A DNA stretch of 11,922 nucleotides, taken from the NCBI GenBank assembly GCA_002358965.1, contig DEPW01000080.1:235-12156 (forward strand). Direction: 5' to 3'. Of the stretch, positions 1-7,725 are shown in pieces (within the stretch, counting starts at the first letter, position 1; the number at the start of each line of letters is the position of its first letter). The notes beneath the pieces were generated by a model. That model did not search any database. It had not been told where the DNA came from and was given only the letters and a program-made list of their open reading frames with translations. The DNA is from Bacteroidales bacterium UBA3382. GTDB taxonomy: Bacteria > Bacteroidota > Bacteroidia > Bacteroidales > UBA932. Both the position numbers and the translations under genes were made by a program.

Positions 1-698
1 CTCGGCTGCAGGCCTCCGTCAAGCCATGACTTGCACTGTCCGTATACGTTCGGCTTCCATTCCTTATGCCCGTCGAGTATCCACTCTTTAAGCCATCCTT
101 CGTACTTGTCCAGCGGCAGATACCAGTGCGCGGTCTTTTTCTTTATGGGCTGGCTTCCGCTGATTGCCGAATGAGGGTTTATGAGTTCGTCCGGGCTGAG
201 GGTACAGCCGCATTTTTCGCACTGGTCTCCATAGGCGTTATCGTTTCCGCATTTCGGGCAGGTGCCTGTGATATACCTGTCGGCGAGGAAGGTCTTGGCT
301 TCAGGGTCGTAATACTGTTCGCTCTCTTTGACAATGAATTTACCTTCGTCGTAGAGTTTGCGGAAAAATTCGGCGGCGTAGCGGTGGTGCGTCTCGGAAG
401 TCGTCCTCGAATAGATGTCGAAATCGATTCCCAGGCCGGCGAACGAGTCTTTAATGATTTTGTGGTATTTGTCGACTACATCCTGGGGAGAGCATCCCTC
501 TTTTCTCGCTTTTATAGTGATAGGCACCCCGTGTTCGTCGGAACCGCAGACGAACAGTACCTTTTGACCGCGCATTCGCAGATACCTTACATATATGTCG
601 GCCGGAACATAGACTCCGGCAAGGTGTCCGATGTGTAGCGGCCCGTTGGCATACGGCAGGGCACATGTTACGAGTGTGCGTTTGAAATTTTTCTCCAT
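1..698 (-). CDS. metG: Methionyl-tRNA synthetase, N-terminal part (runs off left edge)
   Basis: Charges initiator and elongator tRNA(Met) with methionine in the cytoplasm. The first 232 codons are present and the rest lies left of base 1. Reading from the ATG at 698-696, the class I signature is HIGH at residues 22-25, preceded by ALPYANGPL. GSDEHG follows at about 52-57, then the zinc knuckle CPKCG...CEKCG with cysteines 147, 150, 160 and 163. That four-cysteine knuckle marks the MetG1-type enzyme seen in Bacteroidota and in E. coli. The KMSKS loop and anticodon-binding domain would be outside the window. The start gives the standard short N-terminus before the Rossmann fold, and a promoter lies about 40 nt upstream. 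It is co-directional with the upstream transporter genes but separated from them by 78 nt. The reading frame is intact throughout. Confidence 0.97.
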   Translation of the reverse strand, partial: MEKNFKRTLVTCALPYANGPLHIGHLAGVYVPADIYVRYLRMRGQKVLFVCGSDEHGVPITIKARKEGCSPQDVVDKYHKIIKDSFAGLGIDFDIYSRTTSETHHRYAAEFFRKLYDEGKFIVKESEQYYDPEAKTFLADRYITGTCPKCGNDNAYGDQCEKCGCTLSPDELINPHSAISGSQPIKKKTAHWYLPLDKYEGWLKEWILDGHKEWKPNVYGQCKSWLDGGLQP

Positions 699-739
699 GA
701 AGCAAATACAGTTTAGAATATGTTAAATGTAATAACATG

Positions 740-771
740 CAAAATTAGGCAATTCGCGAAAAAATCCCAAC
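740..771 (-). promoter_or_regulatory. Bacteroidota-type promoter for metG
   Basis: On the minus strand TAATTTTG (747-740) matches the Bacteroidota -7 consensus TAnnTTTG exactly. GTTG (771-768) stands in for the -33 TTTG, with a 20-nt spacer containing a run of six T. This predicts a transcript start near 735 and a leader of about 35-40 nt before the metG ATG. It suggests metG can be expressed independently of the upstream transporter genes. The match is by eye; no start site has been mapped. Confidence 0.6.
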
Positions 772-776
772 TGCTT

Positions 777-2153
777 TCACCGGTTTTCCCCGGCCTTTTT
801 GTCGAGCATGAGTTCCGGATGCCTGTCGGAAGAGCGGCTCAGAATGAAGGAGATGGCAATCGCGCATATCGCCAGAGCGATGAAAAAATATTCGGAAGCC
901 ACCGGACTTGAAGATCTGTCGATGATCTTCCCGACTACGATAGGGGTGAAGAACAGCCCGATGTTCTGTATCCAGTAGACTAATGAAAACGCGGTTCCGA
1001 GCTTGCTCTCCGGGATGATTTTCGGAAGCGACGGCCACATCGCCGCCGGAACGAGGGAATAGCCCAGTCCGAGGATGGCGATCGCTATGAATCCGAATGC
1101 AGGAATGCCCGGTGCGAATGTCACCGTCAGATGCGAAAGCAATATCATCGCCGAACCGAGAATCATGATTTTGGTCCCTTTCCCGACCTTGTCCACTACC
1201 GCTCCGAATACCGGTGCGAAAACGAGGGTGAAAAACGGTATCATGGCCACCATCAGCGATGCGGTGCCGCTTTCGATCCCGAAGCGGGGTATCAATATGG
1301 CAGTCGCGAATTTTCTGAACGATATCACGCAGCAGTAAAATGTGACGCACAACAGGGAAATGAGTATGAAATGCCTGTTGCCGATTATCTTCCATACGTC
1401 GGACAGTCTGAATCTGTCCGAAGGGTCTGCGGCTTCGTCTCCGGCAATGCGTCCGTTGCGTTCAGTGCGATAGTCGATGGCTATGAACAGCGCCCACAGT
1501 ATCAGTCCTGCCATTATCAGTACGAGCCCGAGATGCGCAGGCCTTGAAGTTTCGGCAAACGGGATGTACCCCTCCAGGTTCACGATGCGCGGCACAGTCA
1601 CCAGGGCGGCAGCCGTACCGAGCCTTGCCAGAGCAAGTTGCAATCCCATCGCAAAGGCGATTTCCCTGCCTTTGAACCATTTGGAAATCGAACGGTTGAC
1701 GGCGACTCCGGCTATCTCGCTGCCGAGTCCGAACATGGCGCATCCTGCATAAGCCACGGCCAGCGAAGGCTTTTCGAAATATCGGGATAGCCATCCGGCA
1801 AAACTCCCCGATGCGAAATTCCCGGATATCGCCCATGCTATCAGGGAGGCTCCCGCGACCATCAGGCAGACGAATATCGAACCGGTGATCCTCACTCCCC
1901 ATCTGTCAAGCAGCATTCCGCATATGATCAGGCCGCCGAAGATGCAAAGCAGGGAATATGCGCTGCGGAAGAAGCCGTAGTCTTCCATGGACCACCCGAG
2001 CGCGACATTCGCGGGGTTTTCGAATTCCTGGCTTATCGTGGAAAATATGTCATCGAAAAAGTACGATGCGAACATCGGAATCGAAAGGGATACGAGCACT
2101 ATCCATCTCAGATTGCCCGTATCCCTGAAAAAACCGATTATCTTTTTTCCCAT
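777..2153 (-). CDS. MFS transporter, MFSD1-like, second of a tandem pair
   Basis: A 458-residue inner-membrane protein with about 12 hydrophobic segments, the normal size for the major facilitator superfamily. Motif A is seen as LLDRWGVR (about 82-88) after TM2, with a degenerate second copy VVDKVGKG in the C-terminal half. The TM4-TM5 region has SKWFKGREIAFAMGLQLALARLG (split here: KWFKGRE, then GLQLALARLG, about 159-179). A later stretch has LVPAAMWPSLPKII and then QNIGL. From memory, these blocks resemble eukaryotic MFSD1 (WFKGKE...GLQLSMARIG, ALWP, QN.GLA). MFSD1 is a lysosomal dipeptide transporter, so peptide or other small-solute transport is a guess; the substrate cannot be read from sequence. 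Its ATG overlaps the stop of the upstream paralogue by one base (TAATG), which implies translational coupling. The C-terminal tail is charged and cytosolic. Confidence 0.85.
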   Translation of the reverse strand: MGKKIIGFFRDTGNLRWIVLVSLSIPMFASYFFDDIFSTISQEFENPANVALGWSMEDYGFFRSAYSLLCIFGGLIICGMLLDRWGVRITGSIFVCLMVAGASLIAWAISGNFASGSFAGWLSRYFEKPSLAVAYAGCAMFGLGSEIAGVAVNRSISKWFKGREIAFAMGLQLALARLGTAAALVTVPRIVNLEGYIPFAETSRPAHLGLVLIMAGLILWALFIAIDYRTERNGRIAGDEAADPSDRFRLSDVWKIIGNRHFILISLLCVTFYCCVISFRKFATAILIPRFGIESGTASLMVAMIPFFTLVFAPVFGAVVDKVGKGTKIMILGSAMILLSHLTVTFAPGIPAFGFIAIAILGLGYSLVPAAMWPSLPKIIPESKLGTAFSLVYWIQNIGLFFTPIVVGKIIDRSSSPVASEYFFIALAICAIAISFILSRSSDRHPELMLDKKAGENR

Positions 2154-3535
2154 TATTCCTCTTTGTCCTTCTCGACGATGTTAGGGAGCTCAAGCCCGTA
2201 TTTCTTCTTTCGGTCTTCTATTTTGAGCAGGAAGCTCAGTATGAAGGCGAGAACTCCGAATGATGAGAATATGATCATAGGGATGAGATAGCCTCCCGTG
2301 GACTGCAATACCTTTCCGATGAGGAGCGGGACCAGGCACAGTCCGATGTTCTGTACCCAGAATATCAGGCAGTATGCGCTTCCGAGGATCTTCTCGTCTA
2401 TGATTTTCGGTACGCTCGGCCAGAGAGCCGCCGGTACGAGGGAGAAGCTTACTCCGAGTATGGCTATGAGCGTGATGGCAAACCATTTCTGAGGGAAGAG
2501 CGGCAGTACGAAGGCAAAGCACATGTGGCATGCGAACATGATTATCGCTCCCAGCATGAGCATGGTCGCTCCCTTGCCTTTCTTGTCGAGGAAGATTCCC
2601 AAAAGCGGTGTGAGGCACATCGCCAGGATAGGGAAGAAGCTGAACAGTTGCGATGCGGTCGCGTTGTCTACGCCAAGTGTGACTTCAAGGTAGTTGGGGG
2701 CGTACCTCTGGAACGGGAATATGGCCGAATAGTAAAGCACGCACAGAAGAGCCACGAGCCAGAACATCTTGCTCGAAAATATCTTTCCGAGATCCCTGAT
2801 GTGGAATTCGTCTTCCGGAGATTTTTCGGCGGTTTCCATCCCTGCCGCTACGAGCTGTTTGTCGAACTTGGTGTCCATTACCGAGAACACTATGTAGTTG
2901 ATGAGTCCGATGAGCAGCAAAGCCGTGCAGAACCCTACCGGTGCCATTACGGACTGGTCGAATCTTTCGGAAATGACAGGCGCGATCCACATCACTGCGA
3001 AGACGCCGAGGCGGGCTATCGCCATTTCAAGTCCCATTGCCAAAGCCATTTCCTTGCCCTTGAACCATTTCGCTATCGATTTGGATACCGTGGTTCCGGC
3101 CATTTCGCAGCCGCAGCCGAAGACCATGAAACCGAGGGAGGCAAGTTTCGCGCTTCCCGGCATGGCTGTCCACCAGCTGTTGAGCCATTCGCAGAAGGCC
3201 GTTGTCTGGAACCAGTCGCTTACTCCTATGAATTTGATGCTTGCCCCCACTACCATCAATGATGCGGAGAGGAGTCCGGTGAAGCGTATTCCCATCTTGT
3301 CGAGGATGATGCCGGCAAGTATGAGGAAGCCGCATACGTTAAGGATGTATTCCGATGCCGCGTATGTCCCGAAAGTGCCGCTGTCCCATGAGAGCGCGGA
3401 CTCGACAGTGGATTTGAGCGGAGACATCACATCCACGAACATGTATGCGAAAAACATCATCAATGCGATGAGGATCAATGCCGCCCAACGCGCTACGATG
3501 CTGTCGTTGAGCAATTTGTTAACTTTTGCTTGCAT
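2153..3535 (-). CDS. MFS transporter, MFSD1-like, first of a tandem pair
   Basis: A 460-residue polytopic inner-membrane protein, clearly paralogous to the next gene downstream. It has motif A as ILDKMGIR (about 78-84), KWFKGKE followed by MGLEMAIARLG (about 156-177), LDKKGKG in the C-terminal half, LVPAALWPSVPKII, then QNIGLCLVPLLIGK and a charged cytosolic tail. About 12 membrane segments can be made out, with a charged central loop (CDS region around residues 230-265) between the two six-helix halves. The shared blocks resemble MFSD1-type carriers, so a small organic solute or dipeptide is possible but unproven. It starts 34 nt after dnaG with no convincing promoter of its own, so it is probably read through from the recA-trpS-dnaG transcript. 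The ATG at 3535 is favoured because a short charged N-terminus precedes TM1. Confidence 0.85.
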   Translation of the reverse strand: MQAKVNKLLNDSIVARWAALILIALMMFFAYMFVDVMSPLKSTVESALSWDSGTFGTYAASEYILNVCGFLILAGIILDKMGIRFTGLLSASLMVVGASIKFIGVSDWFQTTAFCEWLNSWWTAMPGSAKLASLGFMVFGCGCEMAGTTVSKSIAKWFKGKEMALAMGLEMAIARLGVFAVMWIAPVISERFDQSVMAPVGFCTALLLIGLINYIVFSVMDTKFDKQLVAAGMETAEKSPEDEFHIRDLGKIFSSKMFWLVALLCVLYYSAIFPFQRYAPNYLEVTLGVDNATASQLFSFFPILAMCLTPLLGIFLDKKGKGATMLMLGAIIMFACHMCFAFVLPLFPQKWFAITLIAILGVSFSLVPAALWPSVPKIIDEKILGSAYCLIFWVQNIGLCLVPLLIGKVLQSTGGYLIPMIIFSSFGVLAFILSFLLKIEDRKKKYGLELPNIVEKDKEE

Positions 3536-3569
3536 TTGGTCAATATTTTTGATTACACTTTGATTTTCA

Positions 3570-5564
3570 TCATATCGTAAGCCTCTTGAGCATTTTGGCG
3601 TAATGTTTCTTCATTCCGGAGTATCTGACGAACTGTTTCATGAGTTCCCCGATCTTGCCGGCATCCTGGTCTTTCTGTGCTTGGGCTATCTCTTCGGTAG
3701 TCTTCCGCATCATCTCGTCGACGACTTTGGATTTGTAAATGTACATTAGCTTTGGCACCGTTTCGGACAGCGTGGCGGTCTCGTCCGGGAGGGTGTCGGC
3801 AAATTCCTTTATGGTAATCACATGCTTGTCGTATATGTAATTCAAGGCCTCTTCAGCTATCGTTTCGTCAGGATGGTGGAGGAAGAAATTCAGGATTTCC
3901 TTCCCGTAAATCCTGCTGTTGCGGTAGTATTCGTCGTAAATGGAGGCGTAAAGCCTGTTGCGCATTTCAAGTCCGTCTTCGTCCATGGAGTTCTTGATAT
4001 AGTCCGCCACGCTTGTCGTGAAGTCCGGATTGTCCGGGTCGTATTCCTCGGAATCCGGAGGGAATTTAAGGATTTCGTCTCCGAATTTTACCAGATAATA
4101 GTCGATTTCCTTTTCGCATGGCGCGAAGAAGGCATTGTCCACCGTCTTCTCTGTCCGGCTTTCGCTTTTCCCGGCGCCGTTTTCTTTCGTAGAGGCTTCC
4201 TGGGATCTGCCGCTATGGCCCGCTGCTGCCGCAGTCCTCGTATTTTCCTTTTCTTTCTTTTCTTCGCGTATGCTTCGCACGCGTTCGAATACGAGGTCGG
4301 GGTCGATGCCGAACATCGCCGCGCAGCGTTCCGTGTACAGGGATCTGGCTATCGCATCGGGTATGACGGCTATGCTCGTGGAAATGCTGTTGATGAGTCC
4401 GGCCCGTTTCCTCGGGTCGTCGCCGGCCTCTTCGAGCAGAAGTCCGGCCTTGAAGTCTATGAAATCCTTCTCGTTGCCCGCAATGAACGCCTCGATTTCC
4501 TCCTTGGTATGCTTCATCGAATACGAGTCGGGGTCGTCCCCGTCGGGTATCAGGACGATCTTGACATTCATGCCCTCTTCGAGTATGAGGTCTATGCCTC
4601 TCAACGAGGCTTTGATGCCTGCCGAATCGCCGTCGTAAAGTATGGTTATGTTGGAGGTGAACCGGCGTATCAGCCTTATCTGTTCGACCGTCAGCGAAGT
4701 GCCGCTCGATGCCACGACATTCGTAATGCCTTTCTGATGCATGGAAATCACATCGAGATACCCTTCGACGAGCAGGCATTTGTCCTTCTTGCCGATCTCG
4801 CCTTTCGCGAAATATATCCCATACAGTGAACGCCGTTTGAGGTATATTTCGCTTTCGGGCGAATTGACATATTTTGCTATGGTCTTGTCGCTTTTCAGCG
4901 TCCTTCCGCCGAAGGCCGTCACCCTTCCGCTGAGGGAGTGTATCGGAAAGATGACCCTTTCGAAGAATCTGTCGTACAGGCTTCCGTCGTCTTTCTCTAT
5001 GCACAGTCCGGTGGCGGTGAGGAATTCCGGCTTGTATCCGCCCGAGAGCGCCTCCTGTGTGAACGCGTCCCGTTTCGACAAAGAGTATCCGAGACCGAAT
5101 TTACGGATTGTGTCTTCGCGCAGACGCCGTTTTTCGCGAAAATAGCTCAGGCCTACCGAGCGGCCTTCGGCGCTTTCGAAGAGCGTCTTGGAAAAATATT
5201 TCGCGGCGAATTCGTTCACGAGCATCATGCTTTCGCTTTTCAGCCTTCCCGCTATTTCTTCGGCCGTTTCTTCCTTTTCGACTACTTCTATATTGTATTT
5301 GGCTGCAAGCCATTTCAAGGCTTCAGGGTATGAAAGATGCTCGTGTTCCATGATGAAATGTACGGCATCGCCCCCTTTTCCGCATCCGAAGCACTTGAAG
5401 ATCCCTTTGCTCGGGGATACGGAAAAGGAAGGTGTCTTTTCGTCATGGAAAGGGCAGCAGGCGACATAATTCGCCCCCCTTCTCTTAAGGGTGACGAATT
5501 CGCCGATGACATCGACTATCTGTGTGGCATCGAGTATTTTTTCTATGGTTTCACGGTTGATCAT
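3570..5564 (-). CDS. dnaG: DNA primase
   Basis: Synthesises RNA primers for lagging-strand replication at the fork, working with the DnaB helicase. The 664 residues show the full domain order. A CHC2 zinc ribbon (C37, H40, C58, C61) lies at about 34-62. The RNA-polymerase core follows, including YFREKR (141-146) and FPIHSLSGRVTAFGGR (206-221). The Toprim domain has LLVEGYLDV (E267, D271), YDGDSAG (D311, D313) and PDGDDPDSY (D341, D343), all matching the metal-binding acidic residues of E. coli DnaG. A low-complexity charged linker (about 433-475) leads to a C-terminal helical domain of about 190 residues, the expected helicase-binding region. It is longer than the 581-residue E. coli protein, mainly in the linker and C-terminus. 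It lies 28 nt after trpS and 34 nt before the transporters. Confidence 0.98.
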   Translation of the reverse strand: MINRETIEKILDATQIVDVIGEFVTLKRRGANYVACCPFHDEKTPSFSVSPSKGIFKCFGCGKGGDAVHFIMEHEHLSYPEALKWLAAKYNIEVVEKEETAEEIAGRLKSESMMLVNEFAAKYFSKTLFESAEGRSVGLSYFREKRRLREDTIRKFGLGYSLSKRDAFTQEALSGGYKPEFLTATGLCIEKDDGSLYDRFFERVIFPIHSLSGRVTAFGGRTLKSDKTIAKYVNSPESEIYLKRRSLYGIYFAKGEIGKKDKCLLVEGYLDVISMHQKGITNVVASSGTSLTVEQIRLIRRFTSNITILYDGDSAGIKASLRGIDLILEEGMNVKIVLIPDGDDPDSYSMKHTKEEIEAFIAGNEKDFIDFKAGLLLEEAGDDPRKRAGLINSISTSIAVIPDAIARSLYTERCAAMFGIDPDLVFERVRSIREEKKEKENTRTAAAAGHSGRSQEASTKENGAGKSESRTEKTVDNAFFAPCEKEIDYYLVKFGDEILKFPPDSEEYDPDNPDFTTSVADYIKNSMDEDGLEMRNRLYASIYDEYYRNSRIYGKEILNFFLHHPDETIAEEALNYIYDKHVITIKEFADTLPDETATLSETVPKLMYIYKSKVVDEMMRKTTEEIAQAQKDQDAGKIGELMKQFVRYSGMKKHYAKMLKRLTI

Positions 5565-5592
5565 CCGTATGTCCCTGCGGCCTTGGCCTTTT

Positions 5593-6585
5593 TCAGAAAT
5601 TCTTGAAACCTACGGCCTGTCTTGCCGCTCTTAAAGTGGCGGATGCGCTGGCGCGAGCCTTTTCCCTTCCGGCTGCGACTGCTTTCGAAAGGTACGCTTC
5701 ATCGGATGAGACCGCTTCGATTCGTTCCCTTATTGGCCTTGTCAGCGAGCAGATGTCTTCGGCAAGCTGTTTCTTCATGTCGCCGTACCTTATGGTGCAA
5801 TCGTTCCATTTGTCCCTGAAGTAGGATACGGTGTCCGGTGCCGATACGAGCTCCATGATAGTGAACAGATTGCTGATTACTTCCGGCATCGGTGAGTCCG
5901 GCTCTGCAGGCCCCGAGTCGGTGACGGCCTTCATCACCTTCTTGCGTATGGTCTTTTCGTCATCGCAAAGATATATGGCGTTGCCCTCGCTCTTTCCCAT
6001 CTTTCCGCTGCCGTCGAGCCCCGGTACCTTCACGGGTCTGGCATCTCCGTAATTGAACGGGTGCGGCTCCTTGAACACTTCGGTGCCGTAGAGACTGTTG
6101 AATCTCCTTGCGTACACCCTCGCCATTTCGAGATGCTGTTCCTGGTCTTTGCCTACCGGTACATAGTCGGCATTGTGGACGAGTATGTCGGAAGCCATCA
6201 GTACCGGGTAGGTGAGCAGGCCTGCGTTGATGTTGTCGGGATTCTTGCGCGCCTTGTCTTTGAACGAGGCCGTCCTTTCAAGCTCGCCTTTGTATGCGAG
6301 CATGTTCAGCAGGACATACAGCTCGCATATTTCAGGTACGTCGCTCTGTACGAAGAGTGCACATTTTTCAGGATCCAGTCCTGCCGCCAGATATTCGGAC
6401 AGTATGATTTTCACATTTGCGTGAAAATCGTCCGGGTGCGGATGAGTGGTAAGGGAGTGCAGGTCGGCTATGAAAAAATAGCAGTCATAATTGTCCTGCA
6501 TCCTTACGAAATTCCTTAAAGCCCCGAGATAATTTCCCAGATGCAGATGACCGGTAGAGCGTATCCCGCTTACGACTTTTTCCAT
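5593..6585 (-). CDS. trpS: Tryptophanyl-tRNA synthetase
   Basis: Class I synthetase that attaches tryptophan to tRNA(Trp) in the cytoplasm. It is 330 residues, the usual size for bacterial TrpRS. The HIGH-equivalent is TGHLHLGNYLGAL (11-23), the normal TrpRS form with HLGN. Next come FFIADLHSLT (37-46), the Trp-pocket region YPVLMASDIL (126-135), VPVGKDQEQHLE (142-153), and the KMSKS-equivalent KMGKS (195-199). The serine-to-glycine change occurs in other TrpRS enzymes and is not taken as loss of function. The start leaves only five residues before the SGIRSTGHLHLG block, as is normal for the family. The ATG lies 5 nt after the recA stop, so the two are almost certainly co-transcribed and possibly coupled. 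Confidence 0.97.
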   Translation of the reverse strand: MEKVVSGIRSTGHLHLGNYLGALRNFVRMQDNYDCYFFIADLHSLTTHPHPDDFHANVKIILSEYLAAGLDPEKCALFVQSDVPEICELYVLLNMLAYKGELERTASFKDKARKNPDNINAGLLTYPVLMASDILVHNADYVPVGKDQEQHLEMARVYARRFNSLYGTEVFKEPHPFNYGDARPVKVPGLDGSGKMGKSEGNAIYLCDDEKTIRKKVMKAVTDSGPAEPDSPMPEVISNLFTIMELVSAPDTVSYFRDKWNDCTIRYGDMKKQLAEDICSLTRPIRERIEAVSSDEAYLSKAVAAGREKARASASATLRAARQAVGFKNF

Positions 6586-6590
6586 GGCTT

Positions 6591-7622
6591 TCAGTCCTTG
6601 ATGTTTTTAAGTATCTCCCTTATCTTGCCTTCGATCTCGTCGCTCAGTTCCGTGTTGTCCATGAGCATCTGCTTGACAGCCTCGCGTCCCTGGCCGATCT
6701 TGGTGTCTGCGTAGCTGAACCACGAACCGCTCTTCTTGATGATGTCGTATTCGACTCCCAGGTCGATGATTTCCCCGACCTTCGAGATGCCTTCGCCGAA
6801 TACGATGTCGAACTCGGCTTTTTTGAACGGAGGAGCAAGCTTGTTCTTGACTATCTTGACTTTGGTGCGGTTGCCGAGAGCCTCTTCGCCGTCTTTGATC
6901 TGGGTGCTCTTCCTGACATCGATCCGTACCGAAGCGTAAAATTTGAGCGCGTTGCCTCCGGTGGTCGTTTCCGGATTGCCGAACATTACCCCGATTTTGT
7001 CCCTTAACTGGTTGATGAATATGCAGCAAGTGTTGGTCTTGCTGATGTTTGCGGTGAGTTTCCTTAAAGCCTGGCTCATCAGCCGTGCCTGCAGTCCCAT
7101 CTTGGCGTCTCCCATTTCGCCCTCAATTTCGGCTTTCGGGGTAAGTGCGGCCACGGAGTCTATCACTATGATGTCGATGGCTCCGGAGCGTATCAGGTTG
7201 TCGGTGATTTCGAGAGCCTGCTCGCCGTTGTCAGGCTGGGATATCAGCAAAGCGTCGACATTAACGCCGAGATTCTTCGCGTATGTGCGGTCGAATGCGT
7301 GTTCCGCATCGATGATGGCGGCTATTCCGCCCTGTTTCTGTGCTTCTGCAATTGCGTGGATTGCGAGTGTGGTCTTGCCGGACGATTCCGGACCGAAGAT
7401 TTCGATTACCCTTCCGCGAGGGTAGCCCCCTATGCCGAGGGCGTGGTCCAATGATATCGAACCTGACGGTATTACGGATACTTCCCATTTAGGCTGCTCG
7501 CCCAACTTCATGATAGTCCCTTTTCCGAAATCCTTTTCGATTTTGTCTATTGTCGCCTGTAAAGCCTTGAGTTTAGCGGCGTTGACTTCAGGACTCCTGT
7601 TCTCTTCTTCTACTTTAGCCAT
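6591..7622 (-). CDS. recA: Recombinase RecA
   Basis: Strand-exchange ATPase for homologous recombination and recombinational repair. From the ATG at 7622 it is 343 residues, the usual length, opening MAKVEEENRS. Walker A is GPESSGKT (77-84), with the catalytic-glutamate region DAEHAFD (105-111) and Walker B IIVIDSVAAL (151-160). Loop L1 is around EGEMGDAKMG, followed by MSQALRKL and the L2 region INQLRDKIGVMFGNPETTTGG (split: INQLRDKIG, then NPETTTGG). The C-terminal domain is complete with an acidic-to-basic tail ending KNIKD. An ATG 69 nt further upstream is in frame, but it would add a non-conserved 23-residue extension overlapping the promoter. It is the first gene of the leftward block and diverges from rlmN. 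No LexA-like operator is evident. Confidence 0.98.
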   Translation of the reverse strand: MAKVEEENRSPEVNAAKLKALQATIDKIEKDFGKGTIMKLGEQPKWEVSVIPSGSISLDHALGIGGYPRGRVIEIFGPESSGKTTLAIHAIAEAQKQGGIAAIIDAEHAFDRTYAKNLGVNVDALLISQPDNGEQALEITDNLIRSGAIDIIVIDSVAALTPKAEIEGEMGDAKMGLQARLMSQALRKLTANISKTNTCCIFINQLRDKIGVMFGNPETTTGGNALKFYASVRIDVRKSTQIKDGEEALGNRTKVKIVKNKLAPPFKKAEFDIVFGEGISKVGEIIDLGVEYDIIKKSGSWFSYADTKIGQGREAVKQMLMDNTELSDEIEGKIREILKNIKD

Positions 7623-7648
7623 AATGAAAGTTTGTTTAAATAGTGTTA

Positions 7649-7681
7649 CAAAGTTTGCAAAGTTATCGAAAAAAATCCAAA
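7649..7681 (-). promoter_or_regulatory. Bacteroidota-type promoter for recA (two overlapping -7 candidates)
   Basis: On the minus strand TTTG (7681-7678) is a perfect -33 element. At 21 nt spacing comes AAACTTTG (7656-7649), one mismatch from TAnnTTTG. A second, exact -7 match TAACTTTG lies at 7665-7658 but has only 12 nt to that TTTG and a poor -33 at its own correct distance. The AACTTTG word is directly repeated nine bases apart. The predicted leader is about 20-35 nt. This likely drives recA and the genes behind it. Prediction by eye only. Confidence 0.5.
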
Positions 7682-7725
7682 TTTGCACCATCGCACATCA
7701 CTAATTGTCGTGCTATTTTAGTTAT

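Noticed and set aside
66..638. 190-codon open frame on the plus strand
   Set aside because: Antisense to metG, whose HIGH and zinc-knuckle motifs are intact on the minus strand.
755..800. Terminator after the second MFS gene (CCGG/CCGG hairpin then T6)
   Set aside because: The stem is only 4 bp and the T-run is about 15 nt away; the T-run fits better as promoter spacer of metG.
2525..3262. 245-codon open frame on the plus strand
   Set aside because: Antisense to the first MFS transporter; composition is a shadow of that gene (many His, Arg and Glu, no domain).
3822..4829. 335-codon open frame on the plus strand
   Set aside because: It lies wholly antisense to the clearly conserved dnaG Toprim and C-terminal region. 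Its translation has no recognisable domain and arises from codon bias of the real gene.
5989..6003. KMGKS in TrpRS as a defective KMSKS loop
   Set aside because: Variation at this serine occurs in functional TrpRS enzymes, and all other motifs are intact.
7623..7691. Longer recA start at 7691 adding 23 residues
   Set aside because: The added residues are hydrophobic and unlike RecA N-termini, and the region carries the predicted promoter.
7705..7725. TTG start giving a seven-residue longer RlmN
   Set aside because: The ATG at 7726 gives a typical N-terminus and is the stronger start codon.
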